Shown: positions 1-10,797 of the stretch, one piece after another
Position numbering within the stretch: position 1 is the stretch's first letter
How the letters are laid out: every line of letters begins with the position of its first letter
DNA from: CAIYRG01 sp036273455
Lineage (GTDB): Bacteria; Pseudomonadota; Alphaproteobacteria; Micropepsales; Micropepsaceae
Assembly (NCBI GenBank): GCA_036273455.1
Contig: DASUHP010000101.1
Location: forward strand, 26,401 to 90,400
Direction: 5' to 3'
DNA: 64,000 nucleotides
Notes under the pieces: generated by a model
The model's input: the letters and a program-made list of their open reading frames with translations, nothing else
Databases searched by the model: none
Told to the model about the DNA's origin: nothing
Made by a program: the position numbers and the translations under genes

Positions 1-1
1 C

Positions 2-361
2 GCATTCGGCACGCCTTCGCCGGTCGGTACGCGAGATGAGGCGAAGCGCGATACCGGCACGGTCCTCACGCAGTTCGTGGCCGCGGCGCTTCGCAACGTT
101 CAGCCGGGCGCGACAATTACCGCGATACTCCGTCGCGATCGTGTGGACGATCTGCTGGCCGCAGCGAATTGTTCGGCGGTGGTGTTTCCGTTGTATCCGC
201 GCGTGGGCATCGAGCCAAAGCGGGCGATCGTACAAATCGCGGCGGGTGTTCCCGGGCCCGTGAACCACGCCGCGGGCTTGGTTCTGCACGAGAGCGGTGG
301 CGGCCCTACGCCGGAAGCAGAGGCCATCCTGCGCGGCCGGCAGAAAATACGGATCATCTGA
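2..361 (+). CDS. tRNA1(Val) adenine-N6-methyltransferase-like protein (TrmN6/COG4123), C-terminal part
   Basis: The reading frame is open from base 2, so the 5' part including the SAM-binding region lies outside the window. The visible 119 residues end in a pattern typical of this family in alphaproteobacteria: RVGIEPKRAIVQ, then GLVLHE and a PEAEAILR-like tail. The family methylates an adenine in the anticodon loop of tRNA(Val), using SAM in the cytoplasm. It is followed by a 125-base spacer before glyQ. The family assignment rests only on the C-terminal motifs, and a different small-domain methyltransferase is possible. Confidence 0.6.
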   Translation, partial: AFGTPSPVGTRDEAKRDTGTVLTQFVAAALRNVQPGATITAILRRDRVDDLLAAANCSAVVFPLYPRVGIEPKRAIVQIAAGVPGPVNHAAGLVLHESGGGPTPEAEAILRGRQKIRII

Positions 362-486
362 GTCACCAGACAACTTTGCACCGATCATTGTAGGTCCTGA
401 AAACGTGGCGATTCCGCCGAGTTGCGGCTGTGCTTGACCGCCGCGGCGGCTGACGGCTAGAGCAGGCCGAGTTTCCGAGAACCACC

Positions 487-1386
487 GTGACATCAGTTTC
501 CGACAAACCGGCGACATTTCAGGACCTCATCCTGACGCTGCAGAATTTTTGGGCGAAGCAAGGGTGTCTGATCCTCCAGCCCTATGACATGGAGGTGGGC
601 GCCGGGACATCCCATCCGGCCACGACTTTGCGCGCGCTTGGCCCAAGGCCTTGGCGTGCGGCCTATGTCCAGCCGTCACGCCGGCCGAAAGATGGCCGAT
701 ACGGCGAAAATCCCAACCGCCTGCAGCATTATTATCAATATCAGGTGGTGCTGAAGCCATCGCCCGAAAACGTCCAGGACATCTATTTGCAGAGCCTGGC
801 GACGCTCGGCATCGATCCGCTCGCGCATGATATCCGCTTCGTCGAAGACGATTGGGAAAATCCGACGCTGGGCGCCTGGGGTCTCGGCTGGGAAGTGTGG
901 TGCGATGGCATGGAGGTCACCCAGTTTACCTATTTCCAGCAAGTGGGTGGCATCGACTGCGCTCCGGTTTCGGCCGAACTGACCTATGGCCTGGAACGCC
1001 TGGCAATGTATGTGCAGGGCGTTGAAAATGTTTACGACCTGCGTTTCAACGGCCAATTCCTCTATGGCGAGGTCTTTCACCAGGCCGAGCGGGAATATTC
1101 AGCCTATAATTTTGAGCAGGCGAATACCGAAATCCTGTTCCGGCATTTTGCCGATGCGGAGCAGGAGTGCAAAAGCCTGCTCGACGCCGGACTTGCACTT
1201 CCCGCTTACGACCAGTGTCTCAAGGCCAGCCATAATTTCAATCTGCTGGATGCGCGTGGCGTGATCAGCGTGACCGAGCGTGCGGCCTATATCGGCCGGG
1301 TGCGGGTTTTGGCGAAGGCCTGCTGCGAAGCCTGGCTGGCCAGTGGCCAGGGTGAATATCCGGTGCGGCAGGCTGCGGATGCCTGA
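487..1386 (+). CDS. glyQ: Glycyl-tRNA synthetase alpha subunit
   Basis: The 299-residue protein is the catalytic class II subunit of the bacterial heterotetrameric glycyl-tRNA synthetase, which charges tRNA(Gly) with glycine. The family's opening signature is present (FWAKQGCLILQPYDMEVGAG), followed by YVQPSRRPKDGRYGENPNR, the usual ATP and tRNA acceptor region. Its length is normal for the family. It starts at GTG, and no strong Shine-Dalgarno is seen. The last 8 bases overlap the start of glyS, so the two subunits are probably translationally coupled. Confidence 0.97.
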   Translation: MTSVSDKPATFQDLILTLQNFWAKQGCLILQPYDMEVGAGTSHPATTLRALGPRPWRAAYVQPSRRPKDGRYGENPNRLQHYYQYQVVLKPSPENVQDIYLQSLATLGIDPLAHDIRFVEDDWENPTLGAWGLGWEVWCDGMEVTQFTYFQQVGGIDCAPVSAELTYGLERLAMYVQGVENVYDLRFNGQFLYGEVFHQAEREYSAYNFEQANTEILFRHFADAEQECKSLLDAGLALPAYDQCLKASHNFNLLDARGVISVTERAAYIGRVRVLAKACCEAWLASGQGEYPVRQAADA

Positions 1387-3448
1387 CTTTCTGCTCGAGC
1401 TATTGTCGGAAGAGATTCCGGCCCGGATGCAGGTCAGGGCCGCAAAGGAGCTGGAACGCCTCGTCGTGGGCGGGCTCTCCGATCGCGGCCTGCTCTTCGA
1501 GTCCATCCGCAGTTTTGCCGGCCCGCGGCGACTGACCGTCGCGATCGGTGGATTGCCGGGCCAGCAGTCGGATCGGGTGGACGAAAAAAAGGGTCCACGG
1601 GTCGGGGCGCCTGAAAAGGCGATTCAGGGATTTCTGAAATCCGCCGGTGTGACGCTCGAACAATGTGAAACGCGGAGCGACGATAAGGGCCAGTTCTATG
1701 TCGCCGCCATAACCCGCAAGGGCAGGCCGACGACGGAAGTTCTGGCCGAAGTCATACCCGAAGCGATCGCAAAGCTGCCGTGGCCGAAATCCATGCGCTG
1801 GGGCAGCGGCACATTCCGATGGGTACGTCCGCTGCATTCGATCGTCGCAACTTTTGAAGGGGAGGTGGTTTCGTTCGAGATTGCCGGCCTGCGCAGCGGC
1901 AACACGACACGCGGCCATCGTTTTCTCGCACCCGGCCCATTCGAAGTCAGGCATTTCGAAGATTACGAGACGAAATTGCGCAGGGCATTTGTCGTCCTCG
2001 ACCATGTCGAAAGACGGGAAATCATCGTTAACGAGGCGCGGCAAAAAGCCTTTGCCCTGGCTATGGAACCAGTTGGCGACGAAGCGCTTTTTGACGAGGT
2101 TGCGGGCCTTGTCGAATGGCCATCGGTGTTGATCGGCACCATCGCATCGGAGTTCATGGAGTTGCCGGCGGAGATTCTGCAACTGTCGATGCGCACCCAT
2201 CAGAAATATTTACCGCTGAGACATATGGGCGACGGCAGGCTCGCGGACCGGTTTGCCGTGGTGACCAACATGGTTGCCGCAGATGGCGGCAAGGAAATCG
2301 TCCACGGAAACGAGCGCGTTCTGCGGCCGCGATTGTCGGATGCCAAATTCTTTTGGGAGCAAGACCGTAGACGCAGTCTGGAGTCGCGTGTGCCGCTGCT
2401 GAAGCAGGTGGTTTTTCACACGAAGCTTGGCACCCAGTTCGATCGCATCAACCGTATCGTAGCGCTTTCGGCGGAAATCGCGCGCAGGATCGGTGCGGAT
2501 ACCGAAATGTCGGAACGTGCCGCGTTGTTGTGCAAATCCGATCTGACAACCGATGTGGTTGGCGAATTCCCCGAACTTCAGGGCGTGATGGGCCGCTATT
2601 ACGCGCTCAATGACGGAGAAACCCAGGAAGTCGCTACCGCGATTTTCGAGCATTACAAGCCGGCGGGTCCGTCGGATCGTCTGCCGTCCATACCCGTCGC
2701 CATGGCAGTGGCACTTGCCGACAAGCTCGACCTGCTCACCGGCCTGTTCGCGGCCGGCGAGAAGCCGAGCGGTTCGGGTGATCCCTATGCGCTGCGCCGC
2801 GCCGCGCTCGGCGTCGTGCGCATCGTTCTCGAGAACCGGTTGCGGCTGCCGCTCGCGCCGCTCGTGCGTGAACATCTGACGCGGCTTGCCGCGGGCAATG
2901 TGCCGATCGAATCGCCTGAAAAACTTGCCGGCGAAATTCTTTCGTTTTTTGTCGAGCGGCTTGAAGTTGCTTTGCGCGATCGTGGCGTGCGGCACGATCT
3001 GATTATGGCCGTGTTCGCATTGAGCAGTGAGGACGATCTTGTTCTGCTTGTCGATCGTGTGGAGGCGCTGAAGGCGTTCCTCGCGTCCGATGACGGCGCC
3101 AACCTGCTGACCGGTTACCGCAGGGCAGCGAACATCCTGAGGATTGAAGAGAAGAAGGACAAGACCTCCTATCGCGGGATTCCCGAGTCGCTGCAACAGG
3201 AAGAAGAGCGTGAATTGCACGCGGCCCTGATCCACACCAAGGTGGAGGCGGCAAAGGCGTTGAGCCATGAAGATTTCGCAGGCGCAATGTCGGCCTGCGC
3301 GCGGCTGCGTGCGCCGGTCGACCGGTTTTTCGATCGGGTTACCGTCAACACCGCCGATGCCGTGCTGCGGGTCAGCCGGTTAAAGCTGCTGTCGCAAATT
3401 GTCGAAACCGCGCACCAGGTTGCCGATTTCTCGAAAATCGAGGGCTGA
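1379..3448 (+). CDS. glyS: Glycyl-tRNA synthetase beta subunit
   Basis: This 689-residue protein is the beta subunit needed with GlyQ for tRNA recognition and activity. It begins MPDFLLELLSEEIPARMQ, a typical N-terminus, and contains an HD-like central region (about residues 380-480) and a C-terminal DALR-type anticodon-binding region. The open frame extends further upstream, but the ATG at 1379 fits the family start and overlaps the glyQ stop by 8 bases. Length matches the family (about 690). Confidence 0.97.
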   Translation: MPDFLLELLSEEIPARMQVRAAKELERLVVGGLSDRGLLFESIRSFAGPRRLTVAIGGLPGQQSDRVDEKKGPRVGAPEKAIQGFLKSAGVTLEQCETRSDDKGQFYVAAITRKGRPTTEVLAEVIPEAIAKLPWPKSMRWGSGTFRWVRPLHSIVATFEGEVVSFEIAGLRSGNTTRGHRFLAPGPFEVRHFEDYETKLRRAFVVLDHVERREIIVNEARQKAFALAMEPVGDEALFDEVAGLVEWPSVLIGTIASEFMELPAEILQLSMRTHQKYLPLRHMGDGRLADRFAVVTNMVAADGGKEIVHGNERVLRPRLSDAKFFWEQDRRRSLESRVPLLKQVVFHTKLGTQFDRINRIVALSAEIARRIGADTEMSERAALLCKSDLTTDVVGEFPELQGVMGRYYALNDGETQEVATAIFEHYKPAGPSDRLPSIPVAMAVALADKLDLLTGLFAAGEKPSGSGDPYALRRAALGVVRIVLENRLRLPLAPLVREHLTRLAAGNVPIESPEKLAGEILSFFVERLEVALRDRGVRHDLIMAVFALSSEDDLVLLVDRVEALKAFLASDDGANLLTGYRRAANILRIEEKKDKTSYRGIPESLQQEEERELHAALIHTKVEAAKALSHEDFAGAMSACARLRAPVDRFFDRVTVNTADAVLRVSRLKLLSQIVETAHQVADFSKIEG

Positions 3449-3506
3449 AACGGCCAGTTGCGCGTTTCGCAGTTCACAATCCGGTTTGGGTACAGGACCA
3501 CGGTCA

Positions 3507-6170
<2,664 letters not shown>

Positions 6171-6196
6171 CTGACACCACGCATTACGCGCGCCGG

Positions 6197-6226
6197 GCTT
6201 TTGCGATTTCAGCGAATCGCAAAAGC
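6197..6226. terminator. 12-bp perfect inverted repeat after ppdK, possible terminator
   Basis: GCTTTTGCGATT is followed by a 6-base loop and its exact complement AATCGCAAAAGC. It sits 26 bases after the ppdK stop codon, where a terminator is expected. No run of T follows the stem, so a classical intrinsic terminator is not shown. It could also be a protein-binding palindrome. Confidence 0.35.
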
Positions 6227-6457
6227 GGCCCCATTCCCTTGTAATTAGCGCGTTTTCTGCACGGCTGCCGCCGTGCCGGGGTGCGCCATGAATCGGCCAT
6301 CGACAGCCCGGCCGGGAACCACTTCTGTGGAAAATACTTTAGTCCGTACAATGATATTTCAATGAGAAATGCCTGGTAACGAAGGTTAATTTAATTTCTA
6401 TTCCGTACAGTGACGTTTGGTTCCGTGACGCTCCGTCATGAATGTTTAGTTTTTCTG

Positions 6458-6486
6458 TTGACGTTCCGTAAACCCATTGGTAGCTG
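6458..6486 (+). promoter_or_regulatory. Candidate promoter of sleB
   Basis: TTGACG at 6458-6463 is followed after 17 bases by TAGCTG at 6481-6486. The -35 box is good and the spacing is ideal, but the -10 box is weak. It lies about 40 bases before the sleB start codon and overlaps the last TCCGT repeat. Confidence 0.3.
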
Positions 6487-6527
6487 AATCCCATGAGGTG
6501 GGACGAAGTCGTGCTCGGAGTAAAAGC

Positions 6528-7265
6528 ATGATCGATCAATTAGGGGTGGCCCACCGCCGGGCCGACAGCGTACTGAACTACACGGCGGCCATCGTGCTGA
6601 CGGGTTTGGTGATCTGGACCAAATATGATCAGTACACGATAAATCCGGTTACGGATTTTACCGCGTCTGCAATTCCGGCCGCGGTGGCGGTTACCCCGAT
6701 GGCAGCGGCGTTCGTGCCATCCCGGCCAGTTGCCGTGGTGGACCAGTCCGAGTGCCTGGCGGAAGCGCTGTATTACGAGGCTCGCGGCGAGGGTGTAGAA
6801 GGCGAGAAGGCGGTTGCGGAAGTCGTGCTCCAGCGCACGCGGGATGCCTTTTACCCGCACACCATTTGTGGCGTCGTCTATGAAGGCGTGCAGCGGGACA
6901 GAAAGGACTGCCAGTTCTCCTTCGCCTGTGACGGCGCCCTGCGCAAACCGAAAGAGCGGGGCACCTGGCAGCATGTGCGCGTGCTTGCGGACAGAATCGT
7001 GAGCGGTGCCGTCAAACTCGCGGGCGAGACCGGCCATGCGATTGCCTATCACAGCGTCGATGTCGATCCGTACTGGGCCGAAGACATGGTCAAAACCGCC
7101 CAGATCGGAAACCACATCTTTTATCGCCGTGATTCGAACCGCGCCGCTCTCAATGCCGAACGTCAGGCGGAAAATGTGCCGCCGAAGATTGAGGACGTCG
7201 CGGATGGGTCAAAGGAAGTCCATGCCGACGTCCAGACTTCGGACGCTGTGGGTCAGGGCGCCTGA
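6528..7265 (+). CDS. Cell wall hydrolase, SleB family, membrane-anchored
   Basis: The 245-residue protein has an N-terminal hydrophobic segment (about residues 17-33) and a SleB-type catalytic domain. The domain is recognised by ECLAEALYYEARGEGVEGEKAV and the later CQFSFACDG and AIAYHSVDVDPYWAEDM segments. SleB-like enzymes cut peptidoglycan, so it probably acts in the periplasm. The ATG at 6528 was chosen because GGAG lies 7 bases upstream. The poorly conserved C-terminal tail overlaps the 3' end of nadC by 57 bases on the other strand. Confidence 0.85.
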   Translation: MIDQLGVAHRRADSVLNYTAAIVLTGLVIWTKYDQYTINPVTDFTASAIPAAVAVTPMAAAFVPSRPVAVVDQSECLAEALYYEARGEGVEGEKAVAEVVLQRTRDAFYPHTICGVVYEGVQRDRKDCQFSFACDGALRKPKERGTWQHVRVLADRIVSGAVKLAGETGHAIAYHSVDVDPYWAEDMVKTAQIGNHIFYRRDSNRAALNAERQAENVPPKIEDVADGSKEVHADVQTSDAVGQGA

Positions 7266-8090
7266 GGAAATAAAGTCGACGCCGGTTTCCGCGATCGCTC
7301 GCACCCGATCGAGGGTGACGCCGCCGGATGCCTCGAGTTTGGCGCGCCCGCGCGTCATTTCAACGGCCTGGCGCATGACGATGACGGACATGTTGTCGAG
7401 CAGGATGGTATCGAACCCGAGCGCCAGCGCCTCGTTCAGCTGATCGAGGGTGTCGACTTCGATTTCGACTTTCACCAGCGGCCCGAGCTGATTTTTCAGC
7501 CGTGACATCACCGGGCCGAGCCCGCCGGCCGCGGCGATGTGATTGTCTTTGACCAGGACCGCATCATCGAGGCCGAAGCGGTGATTCAGGCCGCCGCCGC
7601 AGCGCACAGCATATTTCTGCAACAGCCGAAGACCGGGAATGGTTTTCCGCGTACAGATGATGCGGGCGCCGGTTCCTGCGACGCAGTTGACCAGGGCATT
7701 GGTGGCAGTCGCAACGCCCGAGAGGTGGCCGAGGAAATTCAGCGCAACCCGCTCGGCCGTCAGAATGGCGCGCGCGGGCCCTTCAAGAGAGACAATGGCT
7801 GCCCCGGCTGAGACCGGTTCGCCATCCCCGGAATGGCGCTCAATCCGCACGCCGGGATCGATCAGCCGGAATGCGGTTTCAGCCGCGACAAGCCCCGACA
7901 CGACGCCGCTCTCGCGCGCCACAATGGCTGCACGGGAAGTCTGGCCCGGCGGGATCAGGAGATCGGTTGTCAGATCGCCGGCACGCCCGAGATCCTCTTC
8001 CAGCGCGCGCCGTACAATCGGTTCAATCAGCAGCGGATGGGGCGCACTAACATCACGCGGCGGCACGGCGTTGCGCTTTCGGGTGGACAT
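7209..8090 (-). CDS. nadC: Nicotinate-nucleotide pyrophosphorylase (quinolinate phosphoribosyltransferase)
   Basis: The 293-residue enzyme turns quinolinate and PRPP into nicotinate mononucleotide, the last dedicated step of de novo NAD synthesis. Diagnostic segments are EEDLGRAGDLTT, LNFLGHLSGVAT, TRKTIPGLR, GGGLNHRFGLDDAVLVKDNH and the ASGGV loop. It is the last gene of the nadQ-nadA-nadC run. The ATG at 8090 overlaps nadA by 38 bases. A GTG near 8069 would also suit the family, so the start is uncertain by about 7 codons. Confidence 0.96.
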   Translation of the reverse strand: MSTRKRNAVPPRDVSAPHPLLIEPIVRRALEEDLGRAGDLTTDLLIPPGQTSRAAIVARESGVVSGLVAAETAFRLIDPGVRIERHSGDGEPVSAGAAIVSLEGPARAILTAERVALNFLGHLSGVATATNALVNCVAGTGARIICTRKTIPGLRLLQKYAVRCGGGLNHRFGLDDAVLVKDNHIAAAGGLGPVMSRLKNQLGPLVKVEIEVDTLDQLNEALALGFDTILLDNMSVIVMRQAVEMTRGRAKLEASGGVTLDRVRAIAETGVDFISSGALTHSVRSLDVGMDFL

Positions 8091-9090
8091 TCAACATGGC
8101 TTCTACCGCGGCTCTGGCCCGCACCGAAACCAGCGGATCGACGGTGATTTCAATCTTTTCCGTCTGCAGTGCTTCCAGGATACCGGCCAGCGTGACGCGT
8201 TTCATGTGCGGGCAGAGATTGCAGGGGCGGATGAATTCCACCGAAGGGGCCTCCACCGCGAGATTATCGCTCATGGAACACTCGGTGATGAGAGCAACAC
8301 GTGCCGGCTTTTTGCCGGTAATATAGTTTCCCATCGCAGCGGTTGAGCCCGCGAAATCGGCAGCCGCGATGACTTCGGGTGGACATTCCGGATGGGCGAG
8401 CACAACGATATCCGGATGTGCGGAGCGAAGCTGATCGATGTCGGTTGCGGAAAACCGCTCATGCACTTCGCAATGTCCACTCCAGGTGATGATATTCACC
8501 GGCGTTTGCGCAGCGACATTACGGGCCAGATATTCGTCGGGGATCATGATAACGGACCCGACGCCTCGTTCGGCGGCGATGAATTCGACCACATCAACAG
8601 CATTGGCCGATGTGCAGCAGATGTCGGACTCGGCCTTCACTTCGGCAGATGTGTTCACATACGACACAACCGGCAGGCTAGGATGGGCGCGTTTCAGCGC
8701 CCTGACATCGGCGGGTGTAACGGACGAGGCAAGCGAACATCCGGCCCGCTCGTCAGAAATCAGAACCTTTTTTTGCGGCGACAGGACTTTTGCCGTCTCC
8801 GCCATAAAGCGCACGCCGGCCTGGACGATGATGGCGGCGTCGGTTTTTGCCGCTTCGCGGGCCAATTGCAGCGAGTCCCCGACGAAATCGGCAACGCAGT
8901 GATAAATCTCGGGGGTCATGTAATTATGCGCGAGAACCACCGCGCGTTTCTCGCCCTTCAGGCGATTGATCTGCGAGATGTACGGCGCGAATGCCGGCCA
9001 TTCGATTTCCGGAATGACCCGTTTGACCCGGGCGTAGAGCGGCGCCGTCTCGGCAGCGATTTCAGGCGTGTAGGGGAGTTGGGACATCAC
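8053..9090 (-). CDS. nadA: Quinolinate synthase
   Basis: NadA condenses iminoaspartate with dihydroxyacetone phosphate to quinolinate using a 4Fe-4S cluster. The 345-residue protein has VVLAHNYMTPEIYHCVADFVGDS-type substrate-loop sequence and the three conserved cysteine regions DERAGCSLA, WSGHCEVHERF and CNLCPHM. The start is GTG at 9090 or ATG at 9087. A GGAG lies 8 bases before the GTG and falls inside the first NadQ-like palindrome, so a repressor there could block both transcription and ribosome access. Confidence 0.97.
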   Translation of the reverse strand: MMSQLPYTPEIAAETAPLYARVKRVIPEIEWPAFAPYISQINRLKGEKRAVVLAHNYMTPEIYHCVADFVGDSLQLAREAAKTDAAIIVQAGVRFMAETAKVLSPQKKVLISDERAGCSLASSVTPADVRALKRAHPSLPVVSYVNTSAEVKAESDICCTSANAVDVVEFIAAERGVGSVIMIPDEYLARNVAAQTPVNIITWSGHCEVHERFSATDIDQLRSAHPDIVVLAHPECPPEVIAAADFAGSTAAMGNYITGKKPARVALITECSMSDNLAVEAPSVEFIRPCNLCPHMKRVTLAGILEALQTEKIEITVDPLVSVRARAAVEAMLNVHPKAQRRAAA

Positions 9091-9094
9091 ACAT

Positions 9095-9113
9095 TATGCT
9101 CCGATTGAGCATA
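9095..9113. promoter_or_regulatory. Operator-like palindrome 1 upstream of nadA (candidate NadQ site)
   Basis: TATGCTCCGATTGAGCATA is a perfect 7-bp inverted repeat with a 5-base centre. It ends 4 bases before the nadA GTG start and contains the complement of the probable nadA Shine-Dalgarno (9099-9102). Its architecture matches the second palindrome 64 bases away. Assignment to NadQ is inferred from the adjacent nadQ gene and the known role of that family. Confidence 0.7.
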
Positions 9114-9158
9114 TCCTATGGACCAAAAAAGGCCGCAACCGGCGGCAGATACGGACGA

Positions 9159-9177
9159 TATACTTCTTTTGAGTATA
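9159..9177. promoter_or_regulatory. Operator-like palindrome 2 upstream of nadA (candidate NadQ site)
   Basis: TATACTTCTTTTGAGTATA has the same 7-5-7 design as the palindrome at 9095-9113, with one mismatch between its arms. The shared pattern is TATRCTY-N5-GAGYATA. It lies just after the nadQ stop codon on the minus strand, upstream of a possible nadA promoter. Two matching sites 64 bases apart suggest co-operative binding. Confidence 0.65.
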
Positions 9178-9180
9178 ACG

Positions 9181-10194
9181 TCAAGTCTGCGGTCGGATCG
9201 CCCGGCCAAAACCATAGCGAACGCCCGGCGCAGGGCGCTCGCGCAACACTTCCCTGCGAAATCGGAATTGCTCTGCCGGCCGCCCCCCGGTCTTGTGGGA
9301 CATCCGTCCGGTCCGCTCCACCAGCCCCTGCGCCTCCACCAGGCGGCGAAAATTCTGCTTGTGCAGCCGAACGCCTGACAGCGCCTCAACCGTGCGCTGG
9401 AGCTCCAGCAAAGTGAATTCGCCGGCCATTAATTCAAATACGACGGGCCGGTATTTGATTTTGCCGCGTAGCCTTCCCATCGCGGTGGCAAGAATACGCC
9501 GGTGGTCGAAACTCATGCTGAGGCCGAGTGGCCCAATCGGCGCGCCCGGTGGAACGGCGCCCCGGTCCCGCTGCGCCTCGACCACCAGCCCTGCTTCATA
9601 GAGAAGCTCGTAACGTTCGAGAACTTTTTCCTCATCCCAGCCGCTGGTGCCGCCGCCGAAGCAAAGCCGGATGCGGTCATTCCGGATCGCCCGGCTGTCG
9701 GGATTTGGTGCGGCATCGGCGAAGTGCCGCAGACTGGGGAGAACCTGGGATGCAATCATCGCGGGCGCGCCCTCGCGCCAATCCTCCCACGGAAAAAACA
9801 TGTACCAGTCGCGCCACAGCACGCCCGCTCGTTCCAGCGGAGTCCGGGTAAGCGCGAGATAACCGACGGATACGACGCGAGGACCTTCGCCTGGCCGCGC
9901 CAGATGCCGGCCACGATCGCCGAAAGTGTAGAGCTGCTCGACATAGCCGAGCTGGACACTGGTTTGCTCCTGAACCCAGTTGCGCAGACCTGATTCCAGC
10001 GTGCGGTGCGACAGCGGATCGAAATTTCCGAACGGGAGCGCATCGGCCTCATCGTTGTGACGGACGACCAATACGCGCGGCCGTTCTTCCTGAACCGACA
10101 GAATGGCCGCGGAAAGGCCGATCAGGACGGTTTGTTCGCCGGCGCCGTGATCCGGGGCATCGATCTGCCCGAAATTTGTTGCGGTGCGTATCAT
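9181..10194 (-). CDS. nadQ: NadQ-type Nudix-related transcriptional regulator of NAD synthesis
   Basis: The 337-residue protein matches the COG4111 family. It has an N-terminal Nudix-like fold (about residues 20-175) followed by a winged-helix-like C-terminal half (RGKIKYRPVVFELM, FTLLELQRTVEALSG, RTGRMSHKTGGRPAEQFRF). The Nudix box is degenerate: the region after PFGNFDPL lacks the REUXEE metal-binding core, as expected for a sensor rather than a hydrolase. It overlaps the upstream phosphatase stop by 4 bases (ATGA) and lies directly before nadA, with paired palindromes between. The family is known to control nadABC in alphaproteobacteria. Confidence 0.82.
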   Translation of the reverse strand: MIRTATNFGQIDAPDHGAGEQTVLIGLSAAILSVQEERPRVLVVRHNDEADALPFGNFDPLSHRTLESGLRNWVQEQTSVQLGYVEQLYTFGDRGRHLARPGEGPRVVSVGYLALTRTPLERAGVLWRDWYMFFPWEDWREGAPAMIASQVLPSLRHFADAAPNPDSRAIRNDRIRLCFGGGTSGWDEEKVLERYELLYEAGLVVEAQRDRGAVPPGAPIGPLGLSMSFDHRRILATAMGRLRGKIKYRPVVFELMAGEFTLLELQRTVEALSGVRLHKQNFRRLVEAQGLVERTGRMSHKTGGRPAEQFRFRREVLRERPAPGVRYGFGRAIRPQT

Positions 10195-10712
10195 CCCGAT
10201 TCCGGCCGAAGAGGAATTTCAACCACAGTCCCCTCCACTGCGGGAATGGGCGGCGACATGCATTCGACCGCCGCCGTCATCCGTCCCTGCCGCGCCAACA
10301 GGGCGTCCGCATGGCGGATCATCAGCCGGTTCGGCTGGGCGTGTGGCGCATAAAACCGCAGGCTTTGCGCCAATTGGTACTCATCCCCTGCCGCCTGCAG
10401 ATCACAAAGAACAATATAGGCGGCGGCGGTCGAGCGGCTGATCCCGGCCCAGCAATGGATCAGGATCGGCGAGGATCTATTCCAGCTTCGGGTAAACTCC
10501 AAAAGGCTCGAAATATGACTGTGTTCCGGACAAGTGATCCCGTCGCCGGCCTCGGTGACATCGTGGATCGATAGCCGCAAGTGACATTCAGGCCGGATCG
10601 CCTCCGGCGTTTGGACTTCGGGTTCGACCATCAGTGAGACCAGATGAGTAGGCCGGTAGCGGCGGATGGTGGCTTCGATGGCAGCATAAGGGGATATCAG
10701 AACGGCGCTCAT
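10191..10712 (-). CDS. Tyrosine/dual-specificity protein phosphatase-like protein
   Basis: The 173-residue protein has the cysteine phosphatase signature HCWAGISRS (Cys 87, Arg 93) and an upstream HD pair near residue 51 that may supply the general acid. It probably hydrolyses phosphoester bonds in the cytoplasm; the substrate is unknown. The ATG at 10712 was chosen because the longer upstream frame is low-complexity and overlaps the HD gene. It is coupled to nadQ by a 4-base overlap, so it is likely co-transcribed with the NAD genes. Confidence 0.75.
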   Translation of the reverse strand: MSAVLISPYAAIEATIRRYRPTHLVSLMVEPEVQTPEAIRPECHLRLSIHDVTEAGDGITCPEHSHISSLLEFTRSWNRSSPILIHCWAGISRSTAAAYIVLCDLQAAGDEYQLAQSLRFYAPHAQPNRLMIRHADALLARQGRMTAAVECMSPPIPAVEGTVVEIPLRPESG

Positions 10713-10797
10713 GGCGCAGGATTGTCGATTGCGCCGTTTGCCGACGCAAATGGAATCCTGCGTTCCGACTATTTGTGGGCGCAACTGCGCGTGAGAC

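Larger units (their letters stand above)
6171..6527. other. AT-rich spacer between ppdK and sleB, no gene
   Basis: No credible coding frame is present in these 357 bases. The first part holds the 12-bp inverted repeat at 6197-6226. From about 6330 to 6470 the sequence is clearly more AT-rich than its surroundings. That stretch carries TCCGT at 6343, 6402, 6422, 6432 and 6465, and a TGACG-N3-CGTCA palindrome at 6426-6438. It is most likely the control region of the downstream sleB gene. Confidence 0.6.
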
